A stretch of 15,884 nt of DNA from an uncultured Alistipes sp. (GTDB lineage Bacteria > Bacteroidota > Bacteroidia > Bacteroidales > Rikenellaceae): positions 1 to 15,884 of the forward strand of contig URTU01000040.1 of the NCBI GenBank assembly GCA_900550925.1, in the 5' to 3' direction. Of this stretch, positions 1 to 7,375 are shown piece after piece. The position numbers and the translations under genes are program-made. How positions within the stretch are numbered: the first letter of the stretch is position 1; every line of letters begins with the position of its first letter. Below the pieces are notes generated by a model, which made no database searches, was not told where the DNA came from, and was given only the letters and a program-made list of their open reading frames with translations.

Positions 1-888
1 CCGGGCCGGGCCCTGACCGACTCGGAAATCGAAGTGACGGCCCAGCTCCGGGTCTCGCCGGGCGAAGACGGCTCGGGAAAGGTCGTATTCGCCGTATTGG
101 CCCCCAAGGCATGGAACCTCCGCGACAATGCCACGCTCTATTTGACCACCAAGGACTACAACGCGATCCAGCACCAGCCCGAAGTCGTGAACGAACAACT
201 CACCCTGATGCCCGCAGAGGAGAAAGACCCCAAGAACGGTCTTTCGTGGGCGGACTCCTTCATGAGCGTCATCGGCCGCGGCGGCAACGACCCCCAAACG
301 GCAATGGAGTGGGTCGTATGGCGTTCGTCGACCACCTTCATATTCGACGACAAGATCGAAGTGGACGGACAGGAGGTCGAGACGGCCGACGTGCATGCCG
401 ACGTCAGGATCAAAATGAAGACCGGCGCCGTTCCCCTGACCTGCGAACTGGGTTACTCGTATTGCTACGACACGTTCGGCCTCAAACGCGACGAACAGCG
501 TTTCGCCGAGGCATTCAAGCCCATCGAAACCTACAACCAGGTGTTTACCACCACGCCCTCGGTATTCCGCTACGGCGACGTCTTCGGCATCACCTTCTCG
601 CACGGAGGCACGGCACTGAAAGACGCCGGGGAGGTATATCTCTGCGGCACGGCAATCCATGACGGCGGGCAGAAAGCCGAGGTCTCGGCCGCAGTCCCGC
701 GCAACCGCATGGAACTGATCAGCTCCCGTTTCGAGAAATACCTCTACCCGAAGGATTTCTTCGGCCTTCCGTCCGACGCCGTGATCGAAGAACTCTACTT
801 CTATTTCATCAATGCCGACGGCAGCATCGTCGTCAAGGACGATGAAAACGGCGGGCAGGAGTTCTTCGTCGAACAGTCCGACGAATAA
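1..888 (+). CDS. DUF4961-like secreted protein, 3' part (5' end outside the window)
   Basis: The frame is open from base 1 and ends in TAA at 886-888. The GTG at 34 is internal, so 295 C-terminal residues are visible and the signal peptide or lipobox lies upstream. The fragment has a 'VFAVLAPKAWN' stretch near visible residue 31, a 'SWADSFM...GRGGN' segment, 'MEWVVWRS', a 'KMKTG..PLTCELGY' strand pair, and the C-terminal signature 'YFYFINADGS....DDENGG'. This order resembles the Bacteroidales DUF4961 family, which usually lies beside SusC/SusD pairs, and the ending also resembles SusE/F-type surface glycan-binding proteins. A role in binding or handling glycans at the cell surface is inferred from the family's usual context, which is not visible here. 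The family assignment is from memory of conserved segments and is moderate; that it is a real gene is near certain. Confidence 0.72.
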   Translation, partial: PGRALTDSEIEVTAQLRVSPGEDGSGKVVFAVLAPKAWNLRDNATLYLTTKDYNAIQHQPEVVNEQLTLMPAEEKDPKNGLSWADSFMSVIGRGGNDPQTAMEWVVWRSSTTFIFDDKIEVDGQEVETADVHADVRIKMKTGAVPLTCELGYSYCYDTFGLKRDEQRFAEAFKPIETYNQVFTTTPSVFRYGDVFGITFSHGGTALKDAGEVYLCGTAIHDGGQKAEVSAAVPRNRMELISSRFEKYLYPKDFFGLPSDAVIEELYFYFINADGSIVVKDDENGGQEFFVEQSDE

Positions 889-920
889 CCGCCCGCCCGG
901 GATACCACCCCTCAGAGACG

Positions 921-955
921 CGAAGCCTGTGCCGCACCTTGCGACACAGGCTTCG
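921..955 (+). terminator. Stem-loop after the DUF4961-like gene, probable terminator
   Basis: A perfect 11-bp inverted repeat (921-931 with 945-955, arms CGAAGCCTGTG and CACAGGCTTCG) encloses a 13-base loop 33 bases after the stop codon. Only a short CCCGTTT follows on the plus strand, so the U-tract is weak. Its position between convergent genes fits a terminator for the upstream gene. The rest of 889-1115 holds no gene I can support. Confidence 0.55.
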
Positions 956-1047
956 CCCGTTTCCAGCCCTGAAAACGGCGGCGGAATCCCCCGTCCCCAC
1001 GCCTAAGGGCAGCCCTGCCGCCCCACCTGACGGCGATCTGCCGGGAC

Positions 1048-1080
1048 AAAAAAATCCCCGGGCGGCGATGCCACCCGGGG
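1048..1080 (-). terminator. Rho-independent terminator of eno
   Basis: Read on the minus strand, a GC-rich stem (CCCCGGG against CCCGGGG, 1056-1062 with 1074-1080) is capped by a 3-bp GGC/GCC stem with a three-base loop and is followed by a run of seven T (complement of 1048-1054). It starts 36 bases after the eno stop codon. This is a textbook intrinsic terminator. Confidence 0.9.
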
Positions 1081-1115
1081 AAAATCATGCGGCCCGAGCG
1101 GCCGCCCGTCGCAAA

Positions 1116-2402
1116 TTACTTGCGGTAGACCTTCGTGTAACCGTAGATCGCCTCGTCACCGAGCTCCTCTTCGATACGCAGCAGCTGGTTGTACTTGGCC
1201 ATACGATCCGAACGCGATGCCGAACCGGTCTTGATCTGACCCGAGTTGGTTGCCACGGCGATATCTGCGATCGTCGAATCCTCGGTCTCGCCCGAACGGT
1301 GCGACGTTACCGACGTGTAGCCGGCGCGGTGAGCCATCTCGATGGCGTCGAGAGTCTCGGTCAGCGAACCGATCTGGTTAACCTTGATCAGGATCGAGTT
1401 GGCGCAACCCAGTTCGATACCCTTCTTGAGAAATTCGACGTTGGTTACGAAGAGGTCGTCGCCGACCAGCTGGCAGCGGTCGCCGAGTTCGGCGGTCAGC
1501 AGTTTCCAGCCGTCCCAGTCGTTCTCGCTCATACCGTCCTCGATCGAGTCGATAGGATATTTTGCCACGAGGCCCTTGAGGTACTCAACCTGCTCTTTGG
1601 AGGTACGTTTTGCACCCTTCTCGCCTTCGAAGATGGTGTAGTCGTATACGCCGTCCTTGTAGAACTCCGACGAAGCGCAGTCCATGCCGATCATGACATC
1701 CTTTCCGGGAACATATCCGGCAGCTTCGATAGCCTTGATGATCGATTCGATAGCATCTTCGGTACCGTTGAGAGCGGGAGCGAAACCGCCTTCGTCACCT
1801 ACTGCGGTCGAGAGGCCGCGTGCGTGGAGCACCTTCTTGAGGGCGTGGAAGACCTCGGCACCCATACGCAGGCCCTCTTTGTATGAAGGAGCGCCTACGG
1901 GACGGATCATGAACTCCTGGAATGCGATGGGGGCATCGGAGTGCGAACCGCCGTTGATGATGTTCATCATGGGGACGGGGAGAGTCTTGGCGTTGGTACC
2001 GCCGATGTAGCGGTAGAGGGGCAGGCCGAAGTAGTCGGCAGCTGCACGTGCGCAGGCCAGCGAAACGCCGAGGATGGCATTTGCACCGAGGTTGCTCTTT
2101 GTTTTGGTACCGTCGAGTTCGATCATGGTCTTGTCGATTCCGACCTGGTCGGTGACATTCATGCCGACGATCTCCTTGGCGATAATTTCGTTAACGTTCT
2201 TGACAGCCTTCTGAACGCCCTTGCCCAGATAGCGCTGTTTGTCGCCGTCGCGAAGTTCGAGGGCTTCGTTTTCGCCGGTCGAGGCGCCGCTGGGGACGGC
2301 TGCGCGTCCGAATGCGCCGCTGGCGGTTGTTACTTCGACCTCTACGGTCGGGTTGCCTCTCGAATCGAGAATTTCTCTTGCGTGAACACTGATGATTTGC
2401 AT
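1116..2402 (-). CDS. eno: Enolase (phosphopyruvate hydratase)
   Basis: Interconverts 2-phosphoglycerate and phosphoenolpyruvate in glycolysis and gluconeogenesis; cytosolic, Mg-dependent and normally oligomeric. The 428-residue protein has the normal family length and is intact. Visible landmarks are the N-terminal 'ARxILDSRGNPT' motif (about 8-19), the mobile-loop 'SGASTG' (about 38-43), 'GANAILGVSLA', the catalytic Glu in 'GDEGGFAP' (about 202), metal-binding acids in 'GMDCAS', 'IEDGMSE' and 'VGDDLF', the catalytic Lys in 'LIKVNQIGS' (about 338) and the enolase signature 'SHRSGETED' (about 366). The ATG at 2402 gives the conserved 'MQIISVHARE' start. It has its own promoter and terminator and needs no neighbour, although transcripts from the transporter upstream could run into it. 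Confidence 0.98.
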   Translation of the reverse strand: MQIISVHAREILDSRGNPTVEVEVTTASGAFGRAAVPSGASTGENEALELRDGDKQRYLGKGVQKAVKNVNEIIAKEIVGMNVTDQVGIDKTMIELDGTKTKSNLGANAILGVSLACARAAADYFGLPLYRYIGGTNAKTLPVPMMNIINGGSHSDAPIAFQEFMIRPVGAPSYKEGLRMGAEVFHALKKVLHARGLSTAVGDEGGFAPALNGTEDAIESIIKAIEAAGYVPGKDVMIGMDCASSEFYKDGVYDYTIFEGEKGAKRTSKEQVEYLKGLVAKYPIDSIEDGMSENDWDGWKLLTAELGDRCQLVGDDLFVTNVEFLKKGIELGCANSILIKVNQIGSLTETLDAIEMAHRAGYTSVTSHRSGETEDSTIADIAVATNSGQIKTGSASRSDRMAKYNQLLRIEEELGDEAIYGYTKVYRK

Positions 2403-2463
2403 GACTTTAAATCTTTAGTGGTTATTTTGTTGTAATGCGTTTTGACTTGCTTCTGTCGCGGCA

Positions 2464-2495
2464 CAAAGTTACGTTTTTATCTTCGAAATAGCAAA
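2464..2495 (-). promoter_or_regulatory. Bacteroidetes-type promoter of eno
   Basis: On the minus strand TTTG (complement of 2492-2495) is followed after exactly 20 bases by TAACTTTG (complement of 2464-2471). This fits the Bacteroidetes primary sigma consensus TTTG-N19-21-TAnnTTTG at every defined position. The expected start gives a leader of about 55 bases before the eno ATG. The -33 element lies only 6 bases past the end of the transporter gene. Confidence 0.85.
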
Positions 2496-2500
2496 ATATT

Positions 2501-3670
2501 TCATTGCCGATGCCTCGATCCGTACAATTTGTCGATGATGACCGTGACGGCGCCGTCGCCCGTAACGTTTGTGGCGGTGCCGAAGCTGTCCATGGCTATG
2601 TATAGAGCAATCATTAGGCCGATCATTGTTTCGTCGAAGCCGAGCATTGTCTGCAGGATGCCGACGGCGGCCATTATTGCGCCACCCGGGACTCCCGGTG
2701 CGGCGATCATGGTGATGCCGAGCATCATGATGAAGCCGACATAGGTTGAGGTTGAAATGGGGTAGCCGCCCAGCATCATGACGGCCAGCGAACAGGCGAC
2801 GATCTTCATGGTGCTGCCCGAGAGGTGGATCGTTGCGCAGAGCGGAACGACGAACTCGGCGATCTCCTTCCGCACGCCGAGTTTGAGGGTTTGCTGCAGC
2901 GTGACGGGGATCGTGGCGGCGGAGGATTGTGTTCCGAGCGCGGTGACGTATGCCGTAAGCATCGTGCGAAGCATCTTAAACGGGTTTCGGCGGGCGACCA
3001 GGCCGGCGATCGAGAACTGTATGACCAGCAGTGCCACCGTCAGGAAGAAGATCAGCACGATCAGTTTGAGGAATACGCCCATGATGTCGGCGACCTGTCC
3101 GGCGACGGTCATCTGCAGGAATATGCCGAAGATATAGAGCGGCAGCAGGGGTATGATGATTCCGGTTATTATTCCGGTAATGATGTTTCGGAACTGTTCG
3201 GCGGCGGCCTTGAGGATCGGGCTTTCGAAATAAGCCATTCCGAGTCCGAGGACGAATGCGAGGATCAGGGCGCTCATGACACCCATTACGGGGGACATGT
3301 CGATACCGAAGTATGGGAGCAGGCCGACGTTTTTCTGGAGGATTTCGGGGAGCCCCTCCTCGCCGAACATCGACGGGAATATTGCCGAGCAGACTCCGAA
3401 GGTCATGAATCCCGAGAAGAGCGTAAAGGCGTATGCCAGCAGGGCCGTTGCGGCGAGGAGCCATCCGGCGCTTTTGCCGAGTTCGGCGATTCCCGGGGCA
3501 ACGAGTCCGAGGATGAGCAGCGGGATGATGAAGTTGAGGAAATTCCCGAAGAGGCTGTTGAATGTCAGGAAGACGCGGGTGAGCCAGTCGGGGAAGAACA
3601 TGCCGCAGGCCACGCCCAGAGCTATGGCGATGATCACTTTCGGCAGCAGACCCAGGCGAGGAAGTCTCAT
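2501..3670 (-). CDS. SDF-family cation symporter (dicarboxylate/amino acid:cation symporter)
   Basis: Inner-membrane secondary transporter of the sodium/dicarboxylate (GltPh-like) fold, 389 residues, a little shorter than the usual 400-430. It has the expected series of long hydrophobic helices and both re-entrant hairpins: HP1 with 'TQSSAATIP' (247-255) and HP2 with 'PGVPGG' (325-330). TM8 reads 'MDSFGTATNVTGDG' (360-373). By motif alignment to GltPh, D361 (amino-group contact), T365, N368 and D372 are kept, but the Arg that pairs with an acidic side chain is Gly (G364). The TM7 sodium motif NMDGT is replaced by 'HLSGS' (282-286). Glutamate or aspartate is therefore an unlikely substrate; a neutral amino acid or another solute is possible (inference). 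It has its own promoter at 3760-3791 and is followed directly by the eno promoter with no room for a terminator. The ATG at 3670 precedes a short basic start 'MRLPR'. Confidence 0.93.
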   Translation of the reverse strand: MRLPRLGLLPKVIIAIALGVACGMFFPDWLTRVFLTFNSLFGNFLNFIIPLLILGLVAPGIAELGKSAGWLLAATALLAYAFTLFSGFMTFGVCSAIFPSMFGEEGLPEILQKNVGLLPYFGIDMSPVMGVMSALILAFVLGLGMAYFESPILKAAAEQFRNIITGIITGIIIPLLPLYIFGIFLQMTVAGQVADIMGVFLKLIVLIFFLTVALLVIQFSIAGLVARRNPFKMLRTMLTAYVTALGTQSSAATIPVTLQQTLKLGVRKEIAEFVVPLCATIHLSGSTMKIVACSLAVMMLGGYPISTSTYVGFIMMLGITMIAAPGVPGGAIMAAVGILQTMLGFDETMIGLMIALYIAMDSFGTATNVTGDGAVTVIIDKLYGSRHRQ

Positions 3671-3759
3671 GGTAAAGCGAATTATGAGTTGATGTATGAA
3701 ATGGGGTCGGTCGGTGAGCCGTATCTGTTGCCGTACGCTGCCGGCCGATGTCCGAAAGA

Positions 3760-3791
3760 CAAAATTAGGGATTAATCCTTATTCCTGCAAT
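3760..3791 (-). promoter_or_regulatory. Promoter of the SDF symporter gene, with a palindrome in its spacer
   Basis: On the minus strand ATTG (complement of 3788-3791) lies 20 bases before TAATTTTG (complement of 3760-3767). This is a full TAnnTTTG match and three of four bases of TTTG. The spacer contains the perfect 10-bp palindrome GGATTAATCC (3769-3778), well placed for a repressor to block the promoter. The leader to the ATG at 3670 would be about 80-85 bases. Confidence 0.7.
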
Positions 3792-3900
3792 ACCGGGCGG
3801 GGATATGGGGCCCGAACAGGGGATGTTTTGTGGCGGGTGTTTGCATTTGGCGGCGTTTGTGACGGACAGTTTCTGCGGGGAGCTGCGGCCCGGAATGCGT

Positions 3901-3932
3901 CAACGGCACCCGTGAATGCACGGATGCCGTTG
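3901..3932 (-). terminator. Stem-loop downstream of the surface-protein operon, possible terminator
   Basis: CAACGGCA (3901-3908) pairs with TGCCGTTG (3925-3932). After one mismatch, CCGTG pairs with CACGG around an AATG loop, making a 13-bp interrupted stem. It lies about 50 bases beyond the last operon stop codon. No T-run follows on either strand, so it may be a 3'-end processing or stability hairpin and not a true intrinsic terminator. The rest of 3671-3981 holds the symporter promoter and no gene I can support. Confidence 0.45.
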
Positions 3933-3981
3933 AATAGAATCTGTTAGCCGTATATCGCTCCGGCCGGCTTCATCTCGGGGA

Positions 3982-5565
3982 TCAGTAGTCGTAGTCGAGC
4001 GAGAATTCGTCGACAACCAGCAGACTACCCGAACCGCCGGTGAAATAGTCACCGTATTTGCTCGATGACGCCACACAGATGATGTATGTCGGTTTTCGGG
4101 AGGTGGAACGGTATTCGAGTTCGATCTCGAATGGGGTATATTCGGCTACCTGACTTCCGTTCTGCAACGATCCGTATGCAATGATATGCGGGTCGTTCAG
4201 ATCAACTAACTTCCGGTTTGTGGGGCGGGTACGGATCTCGACCTGCGAATCCCAGTCGCCGAGGATTATATAGATGTTGCAGGTGTCGTTCTTGCCCATG
4301 AAGGCCGCGACGTCGAAATCATCCTCCGAGACGTGGTTGATCGGGGCGGGCGTATATTTGTAGTATCCGCGCAGTTTTGTGGGTCGGGCGCTGAATGGAC
4401 GTCCGAAGTTGAGGATGCCGTTCATGCCGTCGATCTTGACGAAATCACCCGTATAGATGCTTCCGGCAGCCAGTTTGCCGATTCCGCCGACACTCGCGAA
4501 GTTGGTCAGCATCGAGACTCCGCGTCCGGAGGGGTTTGCCTGGCAGGCATCGTCGGTGGGGGCGGTGTTGCTGTCGCCGATGATCGTTGAACCGCGGTTG
4601 CCCGTATCCCACCATTTCTCGCCGTCGGCAGGCCACGGGTTCCAAACCTTGCCGTCCTGATGCCACTGGTCGAACGACGAGTTGGGAATCTGCATCTCGC
4701 TTTCGGTGGTCATTTCGCTGACGGCCGAGGTATTGTCGTTGCTGTAGGCGCAATATTCGTATGTGGTTTGCGGGGTGAGACCCTTGATCAGGGCCGTGAA
4801 TGAACCGCCCGACGTCGAGGTGATCTGCTCCGAGGGAACCGTAGTCCATTCTTCGGCTCCTTTTTGACGGTATCGGATGCCGTTGTCGGCTCCGGCCTCT
4901 CCGGCAGCCGAGATCCATGCCACGCGGGCCCACGCATCGGCACTCTTGACCTCGACCGTACTTGCCGACCGTGCTATGATGATTGTCCAGAGTTCGGTCT
5001 GGCCGTAGTATGAGATCGAGACCTGCTGGTCGTCGGTGAAGTCGGTGAGCGAGGTGATTGCCGGACTCTCCTCCGTAACGTTTGCGGGACCGAGTTTGGC
5101 GCGGGTCACCTTTATGTTCGCGAGGTCGGTCGCCGCCGAGACAAGTGCCACGACCCGATGGTTTATATGGTCGATATCGGCATCTCCGATCTGGTTCTCG
5201 ACTTCGAAATACCGCTCGATGGATTGCTCGGAACGGATCGTCCATTGGTAGTCCTGATATATCGACAGGGTAACCTGTACGGGTTTCGAGAGGTCTATCG
5301 TCGAACCGATTGCCGGGGAGACGGTGACCTTCTGGTCGTCGTTGTATGCGACGCTGTCGATGCGGATGTTTCGCGTATCGGTCTGTTCGGACGGATAGAC
5401 GGTAACGGTTTGTGAAGTAAGGTCTATTTTTGTTGCCGAGGCGGCGCCTTCGATGTTGAAAACCGTGAATCGGGCCTGTATCGAGGGGTAGGGGATATCG
5501 TTTTTGATACACCCGCCGGTGATGCAGGCTGCAGCGATCGAGAGTATGCTGATGAGACGTTTCAT
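3982..5565 (-). CDS. PCMD-domain lipoprotein
   Basis: 527 residues from the preferred start at 5565. Its ATG overlaps the TGA of the upstream barrel gene as ATGA, and the protein then begins 'MKRLISILSI', a proper signal peptide; an in-frame ATG seven codons upstream (5586) is less likely. The lipobox ends at C19 ('ITGGC') and is followed by 'IKNDIPYP', as is common in PCMD-family lipoproteins. Two beta-sandwich-like repeats follow (about 25-110 and 115-195, the second starting 'FEVENQIGDADID'). An FN3-like domain (about 200-285, with 'IRYRQKGAEEWT' and 'YEYCAYSNDN') leads into the PCMD domain (about 290-527), which has 'NSSFDQWHQDG', 'ILNFGRPFSARPTKLRGYYKY', 'CNIYIILGDWD' and the ending 'LLVVDEFSLDYDY'. 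PCMD means 'putative carbohydrate metabolism domain'. Its jelly-roll-like pattern suggests glycan binding, but no enzyme activity is evident. Likely anchored at the outer membrane. Confidence 0.9.
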   Translation of the reverse strand: MKRLISILSIAAACITGGCIKNDIPYPSIQARFTVFNIEGAASATKIDLTSQTVTVYPSEQTDTRNIRIDSVAYNDDQKVTVSPAIGSTIDLSKPVQVTLSIYQDYQWTIRSEQSIERYFEVENQIGDADIDHINHRVVALVSAATDLANIKVTRAKLGPANVTEESPAITSLTDFTDDQQVSISYYGQTELWTIIIARSASTVEVKSADAWARVAWISAAGEAGADNGIRYRQKGAEEWTTVPSEQITSTSGGSFTALIKGLTPQTTYEYCAYSNDNTSAVSEMTTESEMQIPNSSFDQWHQDGKVWNPWPADGEKWWDTGNRGSTIIGDSNTAPTDDACQANPSGRGVSMLTNFASVGGIGKLAAGSIYTGDFVKIDGMNGILNFGRPFSARPTKLRGYYKYTPAPINHVSEDDFDVAAFMGKNDTCNIYIILGDWDSQVEIRTRPTNRKLVDLNDPHIIAYGSLQNGSQVAEYTPFEIELEYRSTSRKPTYIICVASSSKYGDYFTGGSGSLLVVDEFSLDYDY

Positions 5566-6617
5566 GACTTTTTGTTGTTGGTCCACATGTGTACGGTCAG
5601 ACCGATTGTGATGTCGGTGATGTTTATGCGGAAGTTGGCCTTTATATTCGAATGTTTGCCTTCGTACAGTCCCTTGTGGTAGAAGCGGGCCGTATTGAAA
5701 CGTATGCCGCCGAATCCGATCGAGGCGTGAAGGCTGAAGTGGTCCATGACGAAAACCGCCAGTCCCGGATGGAACGAAATGCCGACTTGTCTATTGCGTG
5801 TATAGCTGTCCTGGCTGTTGTCGTCGAATTCGAAACGGGTCGTTCCGGTCAACATGCTGATACGTGTTTCGTTGAACAGTGCGAACCTCCCACGCAGATC
5901 GAGTCCTACGTATGAACGGTGGAACATGGCGATTCCGTATGATTCCTGTTTGGCATTGACGTTTTTGAGCGAGAAGCTGAAGTCGTCGTCATTTGCTAAC
6001 TTGAAATCGGCCGCATCGACCTTTGCCGAGATGTATCGGTAGCTGAACTGTACGCCGAGACAGTTGTTTCGGCGGTAGAAGTATCCCAGGAACGGTGTTA
6101 CGCGGGAGACGGTACCGTGGGCGTCGAGGCCGTTGAGCAGAAGCAGATACTCGCTCTCCTGACTCGAAAAGTAGAGATACGAGAACTGTATTCCGCCGAT
6201 CCATTCGCCCTTGGGGATAAACATGTACTGGTATATTCCGCGGTCAGCCCGTTTGCCCTCGGCCGGCATTCGGATTATGCGTGCGGCGGTGTCGATAGGG
6301 TGTCTGACAGGCGCGGTATCGTGGCTCGTCTCCAGAACTGAAGCCTCGGTGAGGGAGTCGCAGAGCGGGTCGTCGGCAGCTGGTTCCGCCATGTCGGCGA
6401 CATCGATTTCCGGGGTCGAGATTTGCACCACCTCTTGGAGTGTGGCTGCTGCGGGAACCGTATCGGCCGCATTGGAATTCTGCGTCAGTACGGTATCGGT
6501 CACGGGAAGGCTGACCGTATCGGCCGGGATGGCATCGGGATACGGCACTGCGGCCGTTGCCTGGACTAAGGCAGCGGCCAGTGCGATCAATGTCAGTCTA
6601 ACCGATTTGAAGAGCAT
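5562..6617 (-). CDS. Outer membrane beta-barrel protein with N-terminal periplasmic extension
   Basis: 351 residues. A signal peptide (about 1-22, 'LIALAAALVQATA') is followed by a low-complexity, acidic, Thr/Pro/Ala-rich stretch (about 25-120) with recurring 'DTV'. The barrel begins at 'ADRGIYQYMFIPKGEWIGG' and continues as alternating amphipathic strands rich in Tyr and Phe. It is a paralogue of the preceding 244-residue barrel: both have DRGI, F(I/V)PKG(E/Q)W, a 'RFAL(F/Y)NE' strand and a closing 'N.FS/TD.IT-GL' type strand pair. The C-terminus runs past the last strand to 'TNNKKS'. No TonB box, plug domain or T9SS C-terminal domain is visible. The extension could reach into the periplasm or touch neighbouring lipoproteins (inference). 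Translation is probably coupled to the downstream PCMD gene through the ATGA overlap. Family not otherwise recognised. Confidence 0.85.
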   Translation of the reverse strand: MLFKSVRLTLIALAAALVQATAAVPYPDAIPADTVSLPVTDTVLTQNSNAADTVPAAATLQEVVQISTPEIDVADMAEPAADDPLCDSLTEASVLETSHDTAPVRHPIDTAARIIRMPAEGKRADRGIYQYMFIPKGEWIGGIQFSYLYFSSQESEYLLLLNGLDAHGTVSRVTPFLGYFYRRNNCLGVQFSYRYISAKVDAADFKLANDDDFSFSLKNVNAKQESYGIAMFHRSYVGLDLRGRFALFNETRISMLTGTTRFEFDDNSQDSYTRNRQVGISFHPGLAVFVMDHFSLHASIGFGGIRFNTARFYHKGLYEGKHSNIKANFRINITDITIGLTVHMWTNNKKS

Positions 6618-6627
6618 AATATCCGTA

Positions 6628-7362
6628 TCAGATATAGAAGGCGATACCCAGAGCGATCGAGAAGATATTGACTTTGAAGTTCATCTGGCTCGATTTCCGA
6701 TACCCGACATATACCTGGTCAGTGACCTGTCTTGTTCGGGCATACTTGAAACCGAGGACTCCGACATTTACCTCGACAGCGACGTTGTTATTTATGAAAG
6801 CGACCATACCCGGGGACATTCCCACCGAACAGTTGAATGTTTTCTCGTAAGTTCCGGTGAGGGTAGCACCGGTTCCGCTGACCAGTTTTGCCTGTCCGCC
6901 GCCGAGAGCCAGCTGCATTTCGTTGTAGAGGGCGAAGCGCTTGCTGTGGCCGAGGGTGATGTAGTATCGGTAGATGGCAATGCCGGAGTACGAATGGGCG
7001 AGTCGGTAGTAATCCGAGACGGTGAGGTTGACCTCATCGATATGCACCTCGGCATTGTCGAGTTTGAGCAGGCTGCGCTCGTATCCGAAACGGGCGCCGG
7101 CAGCCATGTTGTCCTTGAAGGCGTAGCTGATCATGGGGCTGACCTTGAAGTTGTAGCCGGTTGAGTTGATGCCTTCGATGACCAGGAACTTGTAATTGTC
7201 GTTGTCGTGCGACGAATATGAAGCGGTTCCGCCGAAGATCCATTGCCCTTTGGGCACGAAGACCGTTGAATTGGTCTCGATGCCTCTGTCAAAATGTTGA
7301 GCACGGGCACTGTACGTGCCCGTTGCTAATATGATGAGTATGAGTGTCAGTTTCTTGAACAT
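6628..7362 (-). CDS. Small outer membrane beta-barrel protein
   Basis: 244 residues. The signal peptide is about 1-21 with probable cleavage after 'ARA' ahead of 'QHFDRGIE'. The rest is about ten amphipathic beta strands with Gly/Tyr-rich turns, ending in 'SIALGIAFYI', which resembles a barrel closing strand. Motifs 'DRGI', 'VFVPKGQWIFGG', 'ISYAF', 'RFALYNEMQLAL' and 'SPGMVAFINNNVAVEVNVG' are shared in order with the next gene, so the pair probably arose by duplication. It starts 13 bases after the DUF4493-PCMD gene and ends 10 bases before the second barrel gene. No specific function is recognisable. A pore, anchor or export partner for the operon's lipoproteins is plausible but inferred. 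Confidence 0.86.
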   Translation of the reverse strand: MFKKLTLILIILATGTYSARAQHFDRGIETNSTVFVPKGQWIFGGTASYSSHDNDNYKFLVIEGINSTGYNFKVSPMISYAFKDNMAAGARFGYERSLLKLDNAEVHIDEVNLTVSDYYRLAHSYSGIAIYRYYITLGHSKRFALYNEMQLALGGGQAKLVSGTGATLTGTYEKTFNCSVGMSPGMVAFINNNVAVEVNVGVLGFKYARTRQVTDQVYVGYRKSSQMNFKVNIFSIALGIAFYI

Positions 7363-7375
7363 ACCGCTTCGAGGG

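Noticed and set aside
3794..3814. GC hairpin CGGGC/GCCCG near the symporter promoter
   Set aside because: Only five base pairs and no T-run on either strand; likely chance in GC-rich DNA.
3696..3947. Small plus-strand frame in the gap between symporter and operon
   Set aside because: It overlaps the symporter promoter and the operon's 3' stem-loop, and the sequence has no protein-like pattern.
6211..7164. 317-residue plus-strand frame across both barrel genes
   Set aside because: It crosses the junction of two real minus-strand genes whose proteins show signal peptides and shared motifs; its own sequence is low in complexity and resembles nothing.
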